Shown here: positions 43,205 to 51,324 of the stretch, piece after piece
How the letters are laid out: every line of letters begins with the position of its first letter
How positions within the stretch are numbered: position 1 is the first letter of the stretch
Assembly: GCA_963730735.1 (NCBI GenBank)
Contig: CAVSSX010000006.1
Coordinates: 1-54,795, forward strand
Source: CAVSSX01 sp963730735
GTDB lineage: Bacteria; Actinomycetota; Acidimicrobiia; Acidimicrobiales; RAAP-2
DNA length: 54,795 nucleotides
Direction: 5' to 3'
The notes under the pieces: model-generated
What the model was told of the DNA's origin: nothing
Database searches by the model: none
The model's input: only the letters and a program-made list of their open reading frames with translations
Position numbers and translations under genes: made by a program

Positions 43205-43624
43205 TCACGAGACCGACTCGAGGCCCTTGGCGAAGCGGCCGGCGTGGGACTTCTCGGCCCGGGCCAGCGTCTCGAGCCACTCGGCGACCTCGTCGAAGCC
43301 CTCGTCGCGGGCCGTCTTGGCGAAGCCCGGGTACATCTCGGAGTACTCGTAGGTCTCGCCCTCGATGGCCGACTTCAGGTTGTCCTCGGTGGCGCCGACG
43401 GCCACACCGGTCACCGGGTCACCGGACTCCTTCAGGAAGTCGAAGTGCCCGAAGGCGTGGCCCGTCTCACCCTCGGCCACCGAGCGGAAGAGCGCCGCCA
43501 CGTCGGGGTAGCCCTCGACATCGGCCTTCTGGGCGAAGTACAGGTAACGCCGGTTGGCCTGGCTCTCGCCGGCGAAGGCTTCCTTCAGGTTGCCCTCGGT
43601 CTTTGATCCCTTAAGTGCAGGCAT
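43205..43624 (-). CDS. Rubrerythrin family protein (no rubredoxin domain)
   Basis: Rubrerythrin is a diiron peroxidase of the ferritin-like superfamily. The 139-aa protein has the paired EXXH-type motifs: EAFAGESQANRRYLYFAQKA, VAEGETGHAFGHFDFL, EGETYEYSEMYPGFAK and ARAEKSHAGRF. The C-terminal rubredoxin domain of classic rubrerythrin is absent, so electrons must come from another partner. ATG 43624 has AAGGGAG upstream. It lies between fur and DUF3501 on the same strand, implying control by the Fur-type regulator. Confidence 0.93.
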   Translation of the reverse strand: MPALKGSKTEGNLKEAFAGESQANRRYLYFAQKADVEGYPDVAALFRSVAEGETGHAFGHFDFLKESGDPVTGVAVGATEDNLKSAIEGETYEYSEMYPGFAKTARDEGFDEVAEWLETLARAEKSHAGRFAKGLESVS

Positions 43625-43666
43625 TCCTGCTCCCTTCTTGTAGTTGTCGAGTTGACACTTGGTGGC

Positions 43667-43688
43667 CCGGGGCCGGCCACGGCCCCGG
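43667..43688. other. Intercistronic hairpin between fur and rubrerythrin genes
   Basis: A perfect 9-bp stem (CCGGGGCCG / CGGCCCCGG) with a 4-nt GCCA loop lies in the 70-nt fur-rubrerythrin gap. Downstream TGTCAAC and TCGACAAC elements precede the rubrerythrin ribosome site, so a separate promoter is possible. Confidence 0.5.
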
Positions 43689-43694
43689 TGGCGG

Positions 43695-44150
43695 TCAGGT
43701 GGCCCGGCCGGCTCTCGTCCGGGTCGACGGTTGGGCCCGGCAGTCCTCGCAGAGCCCCCGGAAGACCACCTCGGCGCTGCGGACCTCGTAGCCCTGGTGC
43801 TGGCCCCGGGGAACGGTGAGTCCGGCGAAGTCGGTGTCCACGTCGCGCACCTTGCCACAGGAACGGCAGACCAGGTGGTGGTGGACGGTGTCGACGTTCG
43901 GGTCGAAGCGGACCGTGCCCGTGCCGAGATCGAGCGCCGTGACCTCGCCCAGCTCGGCCAGCTCGTTCAGGGTCTGGTACACCGTCTTCAGCGAGATGGT
44001 GGCCATCTCCTGGCGGGCCACCTCGTAGACCGCCTCGGCCGACGGGTGGGTGACGTTGCCCTCGAGGAGCCGGAAGATGCACTGGCGCTGGGCCGTGACC
44101 TTGCGGCCGGTGGAGCGGAACAGCTCGGTGAGCTCGTCGGTCGGCCGCAC
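43695..44150 (-). CDS. Fur-family transcriptional regulator
   Basis: This is a metal-dependent repressor of the Fur/PerR/Zur family, 151 aa. The winged-helix domain opens RKVTAQRQCIFRLLEGN and has MATISLKTVYQTLNELAELG. The metal domain has VDTVHHHLVCRSCGKVRDVD and a second Cys pair (CEDC), a structural zinc site. GTG 44150 lies 7 nt after a TAACGT box. Given the rubrerythrin and DUF3501 genes downstream, a PerR-like peroxide-sensing role is inferred; metal choice is not readable from sequence. Confidence 0.88.
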   Translation of the reverse strand: MRPTDELTELFRSTGRKVTAQRQCIFRLLEGNVTHPSAEAVYEVARQEMATISLKTVYQTLNELAELGEVTALDLGTGTVRFDPNVDTVHHHLVCRSCGKVRDVDTDFAGLTVPRGQHQGYEVRSAEVVFRGLCEDCRAQPSTRTRAGRAT

Positions 44151-44157
44151 GAACGGG

Positions 44158-44163
44158 ACGTTA
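44158..44163 (-). promoter_or_regulatory. -10 box (TAACGT), leaderless promoter of fur
   Basis: GATAACGTCCCGTTC precedes GTG 44150; TAACGT ends 7 nt before it. Confidence 0.5.
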
Positions 44164-44167
44164 TCAC

Positions 44168-44183
44168 CAACGATTGTTCGTTG
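44168..44183. promoter_or_regulatory. Possible Fur/PerR operator (inverted repeat)
   Basis: CAACGA-TTGT-TCGTTG is a perfect 6-bp inverted repeat just upstream of the fur -10 box, in an AT-rich island (44161-44205) rare in this window. A neighbouring AACAATC repeat lies on the same strand. It is well placed for autoregulation and perhaps for control of divergent glpD. Confidence 0.45.
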
Positions 44184-44236
44184 ACATTGATTGTTGAAAT
44201 CTTGGTGACGCCGCGTGACGGCCGGCCCAGCTGTGG

Positions 44237-44242
44237 CACGCT
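44237..44242 (+). promoter_or_regulatory. Weak -10 box (CACGCT) of glpD
   Basis: CACGCT deviates from TAnnnT in its first base but lies 6 nt before GTG 44249. Confidence 0.3.
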
Positions 44243-44248
44243 GTGCAC

Positions 44249-45990
44249 GTGAGATGGCCCCGTCGTGCCGCCGCCGGCGGGTCGCCGACACCGCCCCGCC
44301 ACGAGGGCGCGCCGGCCGACTTCCGGCGTGACGACGCGCTGCGCCGCCTGGCCGCCGAGGAGTTCGACGTCCTGGTGATCGGGGGCGGCGTCACCGGGGC
44401 CGGCGTGGCCCTCGACGCGGCCAGCCGGGGCCTGCGGACGGCCCTGGTCGAGAAAGGCGACTTCGCCTCGGGCACCTCGTCCAAGTCGTCCAAGCTGGTC
44501 CACGGGGGCCTGCGGTACCTCCAACAGCGCGAGTTCCGACTGGTCTACGAGAACCTGCACGAGCGCCAGCGCCTGTTGGACAACGCCCCCCATCTGGTCA
44601 CCCGGCTGCCCTTCCTGATCCCGTTGTTCGGCAAGGACGGCGTGGTGTCGCGCACGGTGGCCCGCTCGTACGCCACCGCCCTGTGGCTCTACGACCTGAC
44701 CGGGGGCCTGCGGATCGGCCAGCGCCATCGCCGGGTGACCAAGGCCGAGGCGCTGGGCCACCTCCCGCTGCTGCGGACCGAGCGCCTGGTGGCCGGCTTC
44801 TTGTACTACGACGCCCGGGCCGACGATGCCCGCCTGACCCTCACCCTGCTGCGCACGGCGGTCGACTTCGGGGCGGTGGCGGCCAACTACGCCGCCGCCG
44901 TCGAGCTCACGACCGATCCCGGCGGCCGGGTGCACGGCGCCACCGTGCGCCCCGCCGGGCCGGGCGCCGACGTGCGCGTGCGGGCGTCGGTCGTGGTCAA
45001 CGCCAGCGGGGTCTGGGCCGACGACGTCCGGGCCCTCGACGAGGCGGTCCACCCCCACTCCATCCGGCCGGCCAAGGGCGTCCACGTCACCCTCCCCGCC
45101 GCCCGGCTGCCGTGCGACATCGCCGCCGTCATCCCCGTCCCCGAGGACAAGCGGTCCATCTTCGTGGTGCCGTGGACCGAGGCCGGCCTGGTCTACGTCG
45201 GGACGACCGACACCGGCTTCGACGGCGCCCTCGACGACCCGACCTGCACCCCCGAGGACGTCGACTACCTCCTGTCGGCGGTCAACGCCGTGACCACGGC
45301 CGGCCTGGAGCGGGCCGACGTGACCGGGGTGTGGTCCGGGCTCCGGCCCCTCCTCGCCCCGAGCGGCGACAAGCGGGTGTCGGAGCGCACCGCCGACCTG
45401 TCGCGCCGCCACACCGTGCGCACCTCGCCGGCCGGGGTCGTCACCGTCACCGGCGGCAAGCTGACCACCTACCGCAAGATGGCCGAGGAGACGGTGGACG
45501 CCGTGGCCACCCTGCTCGGCGACCGTTCGGTCGGCCGGAGCGTCACCGCCAAGTTGCCGCTCCACGGCGCACCGTCGCTCCCGATCGAGGGCCGCGAGAG
45601 CCCGCTGCTCGCCCACCTGCGCTCGCGCTACGGCACCGACGCCGAGGACGTCCTGGCCGTGGCCGACGGGCGGCCCGATCTCCTCTCGCCCATCATCGAC
45701 GGCCTCCCCTACCTGGCCGCCGAGGTCGTCTACGCCGCCCGCCACGAGATGGCCCAGAGCGTCGACGACGTGCTCAGCCGGCGCACCCGGGCCCGGATCG
45801 AGGACGGGCGGGCGTCGGCCGCCGTCGCCCCGTTGGTCGCCCAGCTGTTGGCGGCCGAGCTCGGGTGGACACCGGAGAAGACCACCGAGGAGGCGACGGC
45901 CTTCGCCGCGGTCGCCGAGGCCGAGCTGGCGGCGGCGGGCGTCGGTGCCCCCGACCCGCCCCCGACCAGGCACCGGGTGAGCGCCCGTGA
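44249..45990 (+). CDS. glpD: Glycerol-3-phosphate dehydrogenase (FAD, aerobic), frameshift at C-terminus
   Basis: GlpD oxidises glycerol 3-phosphate to DHAP, passing electrons to quinone. The FAD site is VLVIGGGVTGAGVALDAASR near residue 40, followed by FASGTSSKSSKLVHGGLRYL; further motifs include VVNASGVWADDV, VGTTDTGFDG and SGLRPLLAPSGDKRVSE. Reading on, the frame has no stop and runs through the next gene. Adding one C to the run at 45959-45963 gives DQAPGERP and a TGA at 45988-45990 that overlaps the next GTG as GTGA, the style used elsewhere, for 580 aa. Start GTG 44249 (or 44243) is uncertain. Confidence 0.9.
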
Positions 45991-47516
45991 CCCGCCCCAC
46001 CCCGGTCACCCCGATCGAGTCCGACCCGTCGGCCGTCGTCGACCGACTGCACGCCGAGCCGGTGCCGGTCCCGCCCGGGCTGCTGGCGGCCCTGGGCGAC
46101 ACCGGGGCGAGCGTCGAGGTGGGCGACGGGGCCCGGGCCGAGGCCGGCCGGGACTGGTGGCCGCTGGCCATCGGCTGGGCCACCGAGGGGCGGGTGCCGG
46201 CCCGGCCCGCCGCCGTCGTGCGGCCGGCGTCGGCCGACCAGGTGGCCGGGGTCCTGGCCGCCTGCCACGGAGCCGGGGTCCCGGTGACGGCCATGGCCGG
46301 GCGCAGCGGGGTCTGCGGCGGTTCGGTGCCGGTGTTCGGCGGCGTGTCGCTCGACCTGTGCGGACTGGACGGCCCGGTCACCGTCGACGAGCGGTCGCTG
46401 ATCGCCGACGTGCCGGCCGGGGTGTTCGGCCCCGACCTCGAGGCGGCGCTCCGGGCCACCGGGCCGGGCTACACCCTCGGGCACTGGCCCCAGTCCATGG
46501 ACCTGTCGACGGTGGGCGGGTGGCTGGCCTGCCGGGGTGCCGGTCAGTACTCGACCCGCTACGGCAAGATCGAGGACCTGGTGCTCGGGCTGGACGTGGT
46601 CCTGGCCGACGGGACCGAGGTCCGGACCGACCCCTCGGGGCCCCGGGCGGCCACCGGGCCGAACCTGACCCAGCTCTTCGTGGGCAGCGAGGGCACCCTC
46701 GGGGTGATCACCTCGGCCCGGCTGCGGGTCCGCCCGGTGCCGCCGGCCGAAGGTCGCCGGGCCTACGGCTTCGACTCCTTCTCGGCCGGGCTGGACGCCT
46801 GCCGGCGGATCCTGCGCCGGGGGGCCACGCCGGCGGTCCTGCGCCTCTACGACCCCACCGAGTCGGCCCGCACCTTCGACCTGGCCGACGAGTGCGTGCT
46901 GATCGTGCTCGACGAGGCCGACCCCGGCCTGCTCGACGCCACCCTGGCCGTGGTGGACGAGGAGTGCGCCGACCCGGCGGCCCGGGTGCTCGACACCGCC
47001 CTGGTCCAGCGCTGGTGGGAGAACCGCAACGACGTCTCGGCCCTGGCCCCGCTGTGGCGCTCGGCCGTGGTGGTCGACACGGCCGAGGTCTCGGGGCCCT
47101 GGGCCGTCCTCGACGACCTGGCCGACGGCGTGCTCGGCGCCCTCGGGTCGATCGACGGCACGTTGGTGGCCTCGGTGCACGAGTCCCACGCCTACACCGA
47201 CGGCGCCTGCCTCTACTTCACCTTCGCCGGCCGTCGACCCGACGAGGTGCCGGCCGGTTCGGACGGCGACCCCACCTGGGAGGAGACCTACTACCGGTCG
47301 GCCTGGGACGCCCTGTCGGCGGCGGTCGTCGACCGGGGTGGGGCCCTCAGCCACCACCACGGCATCGGGCTCAACCGGGCCCGCTTCCTCGAGGGCGCCC
47401 TCGGCCGCGGCTTCGGCGTCCTCGCCCGGGTGAAGGCGGCCCTCGACCCGGCCGGCATCCTCAACCCGGGCAAGCTGGGGCTCCCCTCCCCCTTCGGGCC
47501 GGTGCCGTGGCCGTGA
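45987..47516 (+). CDS. FAD-binding oxidase, alkyldihydroxyacetonephosphate synthase (AGPS)-like
   Basis: This 509-aa flavoprotein is of the VAO/PCMH superfamily. The FAD domain has VTAMAGRSGVCGGSVPVFGG and SMDLSTVGGWLACRGAGQYS, then VGSEGTLGVITSARL; the C-terminus carries the triple histidine LSHHHGIGLNR typical of alkylglycerone-phosphate synthase. Ether-lipid synthases use acyl-DHAP, and DHAP is the product of the upstream GlpD, so a linked role is plausible but inferred. GTG 45987 and the glpK start both overlap as GTGA, so the three genes are translationally coupled. Confidence 0.87.
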   Translation: MTRPTPVTPIESDPSAVVDRLHAEPVPVPPGLLAALGDTGASVEVGDGARAEAGRDWWPLAIGWATEGRVPARPAAVVRPASADQVAGVLAACHGAGVPVTAMAGRSGVCGGSVPVFGGVSLDLCGLDGPVTVDERSLIADVPAGVFGPDLEAALRATGPGYTLGHWPQSMDLSTVGGWLACRGAGQYSTRYGKIEDLVLGLDVVLADGTEVRTDPSGPRAATGPNLTQLFVGSEGTLGVITSARLRVRPVPPAEGRRAYGFDSFSAGLDACRRILRRGATPAVLRLYDPTESARTFDLADECVLIVLDEADPGLLDATLAVVDEECADPAARVLDTALVQRWWENRNDVSALAPLWRSAVVVDTAEVSGPWAVLDDLADGVLGALGSIDGTLVASVHESHAYTDGACLYFTFAGRRPDEVPAGSDGDPTWEETYYRSAWDALSAAVVDRGGALSHHHGIGLNRARFLEGALGRGFGVLARVKAALDPAGILNPGKLGLPSPFGPVPWP

Positions 47517-49000
47517 CCGCCCAGAGCCTCCTGGTGGTCGACGTCGGGACCTCCGGCGTCCGGGCGGCCATCGTGCGACCCGACGCCACCGTCGAGCACG
47601 TCCACCACGTCCCGGTCCTGCCGGCCACGCCCTTCCCGGGCCTGGTCGAGGTGGACGCCCGGGCCCTGGCCGAGGCGGTGCTCGAGGTGGCCCGGGCGTC
47701 GCTGGCCGACGGCGGCCCGGTGGCCGGGGTGGGCATCGCCAACCAGCGGGCGACCACCGTGGTGTGGGACCGCCACACCGGCGAGCCGGTCGCCCCGGGC
47801 ATCGGGTGGCAGGACCTGCGCACCGTCGGGACGTGCCTGGCCCTCCAGGCCGACGGCTTCCGGTTCCCCCCGAACGCCTCGGCGACCAAGCTGGCGGCCA
47901 TCCTCGACGCCGTCGACCCGGAGCGTGAGCGGGCCGACGCCGACCTGTGCTTCGGGACGATCGACACCTGGACGGCCTGGACGCTGTCGGGCGGGGCGGC
48001 CGGCGGGGCGTTGCACGTCACCGACGCCACCAACGCCGAGGTGACCTGGATGGCCCGCCTGTCCGACCTGACGTGGGACGCCCCCACCCTCGAGGCCCTG
48101 CGCATCCCGGCGGGCATGCTGCCGCGGATCGTGGACTCCTCGGGCGCCGTCGGCGAGGCGTCGGCCCTCCCCGGGAGCCCGCCGATCTGTGGCCTGGCCG
48201 GCGACCAGCAGGCGTCGCTGGTCGGTCAGGGCTGCACCCGGACCGGGTTGGCCAAGGCCACCTTCGGCACCGGCGGGATGCTCGAGCTGTGCACCGGCGA
48301 CGACCGTCCCGGCACCCTCGACCGCGGGCCGGCGGGCACCTTCCCGATCGTCGCCTGGCAACGGGAGGGCCGGCCCCGCTGGGGCGTCGAGGCCATGATC
48401 CTGACCGCCGGCTCGTGCGTCGAGTGGCTGCGCGACGACCTCGGCATCATCGAGAGCGCCGACGCTTCGGCCGACGTGGCCGCCCAGTGCGCCGACGCCG
48501 GCGAGGTGGTGTTCGTGCCCGCCCTCCTCGGGATGGGCACCCCGGTGTGGGACTTCGGCGCCCGGGGCACCATCCTCGGGATCACCCGGGGCACCGGCCG
48601 GCCCGAGCTGGTGCGGGCCGTCCTCGAGGGCGTGGCCCACCGGGGCGGCGACCTCCTCGAGGCGGCCGAGGCCGACAGCGGGCTGGTGGTCGACGCCCTC
48701 CGGGTCGACGGCGGGATGTCGGCCAACGACGTCTTCGTCGAGGCTCTCTGCGAGTCCATCGGCCGACCGGTCGAGCTCTCCCCGGTGCTCGAGGCGACGA
48801 CGCTCGGGGCGGGCTACCTGGCCGGGTTGGCCGTCGGCACCTGGCGCGACGAGGAGGACGTCGCCGCCTCCTTCACCCCCCGGCGGGTGCTCGAGCCGAC
48901 CCGGACCGAGGCCGAGCGGGCGGCCCGACGGGAGCGCTGGCTGGACGCCCGGGGCCGGTCCGAGGGGACCATCCCCGACCTCACGGCCATCGAGTTCTGA
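47513..49000 (+). CDS. FGGY-family carbohydrate kinase (glycerol kinase-like)
   Basis: This 495-aa ATPase-fold kinase begins LLVVDVGTSGVRAAIVRPDA and has GVGIANQRATTVVWDRHTGE, FGTGGMLELCTG, and the C-terminal LRVDGGMSANDVFVEALCES-type signature. Position after glpD suggests glycerol kinase, yet the segment normally reading WQDRRT is WQDLRT and the early loop reads SGVR instead of the usual SSR, so another polyol is possible. I leave the symbol blank. GTG 47513 overlaps the upstream stop. Confidence 0.85.
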   Translation: MTAQSLLVVDVGTSGVRAAIVRPDATVEHVHHVPVLPATPFPGLVEVDARALAEAVLEVARASLADGGPVAGVGIANQRATTVVWDRHTGEPVAPGIGWQDLRTVGTCLALQADGFRFPPNASATKLAAILDAVDPERERADADLCFGTIDTWTAWTLSGGAAGGALHVTDATNAEVTWMARLSDLTWDAPTLEALRIPAGMLPRIVDSSGAVGEASALPGSPPICGLAGDQQASLVGQGCTRTGLAKATFGTGGMLELCTGDDRPGTLDRGPAGTFPIVAWQREGRPRWGVEAMILTAGSCVEWLRDDLGIIESADASADVAAQCADAGEVVFVPALLGMGTPVWDFGARGTILGITRGTGRPELVRAVLEGVAHRGGDLLEAAEADSGLVVDALRVDGGMSANDVFVEALCESIGRPVELSPVLEATTLGAGYLAGLAVGTWRDEEDVAASFTPRRVLEPTRTEAERAARRERWLDARGRSEGTIPDLTAIEF

Positions 49001-49002
49001 GC

Positions 49003-50274
49003 CTAGGCGCCGAGGAGCGCCCGCACCTCCTCCAGGGTGCCGTGGGCCTCGACCAGCCGGCGGAGCGACATGAGCTGGCGGGGCCGGCTGACGGCCAGGG
49101 CCGAGGTGAGCCGGCCGGCCCGGGTCGAGACGGCGACGAACGGCCCGCCGTCGAGCGACCCGTCGACCACCGTCACCTCGTCGTCGGGGGCGGCCCGCCC
49201 GAGCACCTGGATCTTGACCCCGTACTGGTCGGACCAGAAGTACGGGAGGGGGGCGACGTCGGCGGCGTCCCGGCGCCCGGCCAGCAGGCTCCGGGCGGCG
49301 GCCACCCCTTCCTCCGCCGCCACCTGCCAGTGCTCGATGCGCACGGTGGCGCCGAGCCCCCGGTGGGGCCACCGGGCCAGGTCGCCGGCGGCGACCACGC
49401 CGTCGGCGGCGAAGAGGGCGTGGTCGCAGAGCACCCCGTTGTCGACCGTGAGCCCCGAGCCGTCGAGCCACCCGACGGTCGGGACCACCCCGATGCCCAC
49501 CACGACCACGTCGGCCGGCAACGTCGTCCCGTCGGTGAGCTCGACCCGACCGGCGGCCCCCGAGGTCCCGGCCGGTGCCCCGGCCTCGGGCGGATGGACG
49601 GCCGTGACCCCGACGCCGGTGCGCAGCTCGACCCCGTGGGCGCCGTGGAGGGCGCCCAGCGCCGCACCGAGCACCTCGCCGACCACCGGCGACAGCGGGA
49701 CGTCGAGCAGCTCGACCACGGTCACCGAGCACTCCAGGCCGTTCAGCGTCGAGGCCACCTCGGACCCGATGAACCCGGCGCCGACCACGACCACCCGGCA
49801 CCCCGGGCCGATCGCCAGGACCTGGCCCCGCAGACGCTCGACGTCGTCGAGGGTCCGGAGCACCCCGACCCCGGGGGCCCCCTCGGTGCCCGGGAGCGGC
49901 CGGGGGTGGGCCCCGGTGGCCACCACCACCCCGTCGGCCTCGACCACCGTGCCGTCGGTGAGCTCGACCCGGCGGGCCTCGGCATCGAGCGACACCGCCG
50001 GCCGGCCCAGGTGCGCCTCGACCCCGAGGCCGTCCAGCTTCTCCTGGTCGGCCAAGGTGGTCTTCTCGAGCGGCCAGGTGCCGGCCAGGACCTGCTTGGA
50101 CAGGGGCGGCCGGTCGTAGGGGAGGTGGGGCTCGGCCCCGATCAGGACCAGGCGGCCGGTGAACCCCTCCCGTCGGAGGGCCTCGACCGCCCGCAGGCCG
50201 GCCAAGGAGGCGCCGACGACGGCGACCGTCCCGTCGAGGGGCAGGGGCCCGGCCGGATCCCGGCCGGTGGCCAC
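49003..50274 (-). CDS. FAD-dependent ferredoxin/rubredoxin reductase-like oxidoreductase
   Basis: This 423-aa enzyme has two Rossmann folds: FAD at VAVVGASLAGLRAVEALRRE (residue 17) and NAD(P) at VVVVGAGFIGSEVASTLNGL (residue 161). It also has the FAD-contact stretch LPYDRPPLSKQVLAGTW and LFAADGVVAAGDLARWPH. A C-terminal reductase domain follows (PYFWSDQYGVKIQVLGRA). Such proteins feed ferredoxins of P450 or dioxygenase systems; no partner is seen here. GTG 50274, 4 nt after the MBL stop. It is convergent with glpK with only 2 nt between stops. Confidence 0.9.
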   Translation of the reverse strand: MATGRDPAGPLPLDGTVAVVGASLAGLRAVEALRREGFTGRLVLIGAEPHLPYDRPPLSKQVLAGTWPLEKTTLADQEKLDGLGVEAHLGRPAVSLDAEARRVELTDGTVVEADGVVVATGAHPRPLPGTEGAPGVGVLRTLDDVERLRGQVLAIGPGCRVVVVGAGFIGSEVASTLNGLECSVTVVELLDVPLSPVVGEVLGAALGALHGAHGVELRTGVGVTAVHPPEAGAPAGTSGAAGRVELTDGTTLPADVVVVGIGVVPTVGWLDGSGLTVDNGVLCDHALFAADGVVAAGDLARWPHRGLGATVRIEHWQVAAEEGVAAARSLLAGRRDAADVAPLPYFWSDQYGVKIQVLGRAAPDDEVTVVDGSLDGGPFVAVSTRAGRLTSALAVSRPRQLMSLRRLVEAHGTLEEVRALLGA

Positions 50275-50278
50275 CCGG

Positions 50279-51010
50279 CTAGCCCTCGCCGAACATCGTC
50301 AGCCACTCCTCGACCGAGCGGGGCCGGAAGACGATGTTCGAGCGGCGGGTCTCGCCCATCGAGGCCGACGGCTTGGCCGAGTAGAGGTGGCCGGGGTACA
50401 AGACGGCGTCGTCGGGGACCCGGGCGAGCCGAGTGGTGAGCGACTCGTACATGGCCACGCTGTCGCTGCCCGGCAGGTCGGTGCGACCGCAGCCGTTCAG
50501 GAACAGCGTGTCCCCGGCGACCAGATGGCCCTCGACCAGGAAGCACTGGCTGCCGGGGGTGTGACCCGGCGTGTGCACGAGCTCCACCTCGACCTCGCCC
50601 ACCGTGACGATGTCGCCGCTGTCGTGGGCCACCAGGTCGGCCGGCCCGACGCCGGTGGTCTCCTCGACCCACTGGGCCTCCGGCCGCTGCACGTGGATGG
50701 GCACCGAGCCCCGCTCGAGCAGCCGGACGATGCCCTCGACCGAGAAGGGGCCCAGGTGCCCGCCGACGTGGTCGGGGTGGTAGTGGGTGGCCAGCACCCC
50801 GGTGCACCGCATGCCGTCGGCCTCGAGGACGCCGAGCAGGTCGTCCACGCCGTAGGCCGGGTCCACGATGAGGGCCTCACCGGTCGTCCGGTCCCCGATC
50901 AGGTAGACGAAGTTGACCATCTGCTGGGCCATCGGGTCCTCGGTGGCGAAGTCGAGACCCGAGAGCAGCTGCTTGAAGTAGAGGCGCTCGTCGCCGGCCA
51001 CCGGGGCCAT
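50279..51010 (-). CDS. MBL-fold metallo-hydrolase (glyoxalase II / persulfide dioxygenase-like)
   Basis: This 243-aa metallo-beta-lactamase-fold protein has the metal motif THYHPDHVGGH near residue 75, TPGHTPGSQCFLVEGHLVAGDTLF near 145, and GCGRTDLPGSD near 175, which resembles ETHE1-type persulfide dioxygenases and glyoxalase II. The exact reaction is not settled. Its ATG overlaps the xseB stop (TGATG), so it is in the xseA-xseB-MBL-flavoprotein operon. Confidence 0.87.
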   Translation of the reverse strand: MAPVAGDERLYFKQLLSGLDFATEDPMAQQMVNFVYLIGDRTTGEALIVDPAYGVDDLLGVLEADGMRCTGVLATHYHPDHVGGHLGPFSVEGIVRLLERGSVPIHVQRPEAQWVEETTGVGPADLVAHDSGDIVTVGEVEVELVHTPGHTPGSQCFLVEGHLVAGDTLFLNGCGRTDLPGSDSVAMYESLTTRLARVPDDAVLYPGHLYSAKPSASMGETRRSNIVFRPRSVEEWLTMFGEG

Positions 51011-51324
51011 CAGAACAGCCCCCCGTTACCCGACCCGTAGGACGACTCGTCGACCTCGTCCTCGGGGGCCTCGTCGCTGGCCACCGCCGCCGCCAGCCGC
51101 GGCACGAGCTCTTCGACCTGCACCCGGGTCCGCCGGAGACGCTGGTCGAGCTCGTCGACGATGGCCGTGGCCCGCTCGAGCCGGGCCACCAGCTGGTCGA
51201 CGTCGACCTCCCGCTGCTCGAAGAAGGCCACGATCTGGTCGAGCTCGCCGCTGGCCTCGGTGTAGCTGAGCTCGGCCAGGGGCGGCCCGGACGCTGCCGG
51301 GCCGGTGCCGTTGTTCGGGGTCAT
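51010..51324 (-). CDS. xseB: Exodeoxyribonuclease VII small subunit
   Basis: XseB pairs with XseA to form ExoVII. The 104-aa protein has the typical helical core LSYTEASGELDQIVAFFEQR and VDQLVARLERATAIVDELDQ. ATG 51324 overlaps the xseA stop as ATGA. The C-terminus is acidic and glycine-rich, a little longer than most. Confidence 0.92.
   Translation of the reverse strand: MTPNNGTGPAASGPPLAELSYTEASGELDQIVAFFEQREVDVDQLVARLERATAIVDELDQRLRRTRVQVEELVPRLAAAVASDEAPEDEVDESSYGSGNGGLF

Noticed and set aside
44243..49000. Apparent 1585-codon glpD-glpK fusion
   Set aside because: The middle third is out of frame with the real FAD oxidase. The fusion exists only because glpD appears to have lost its stop through an indel.
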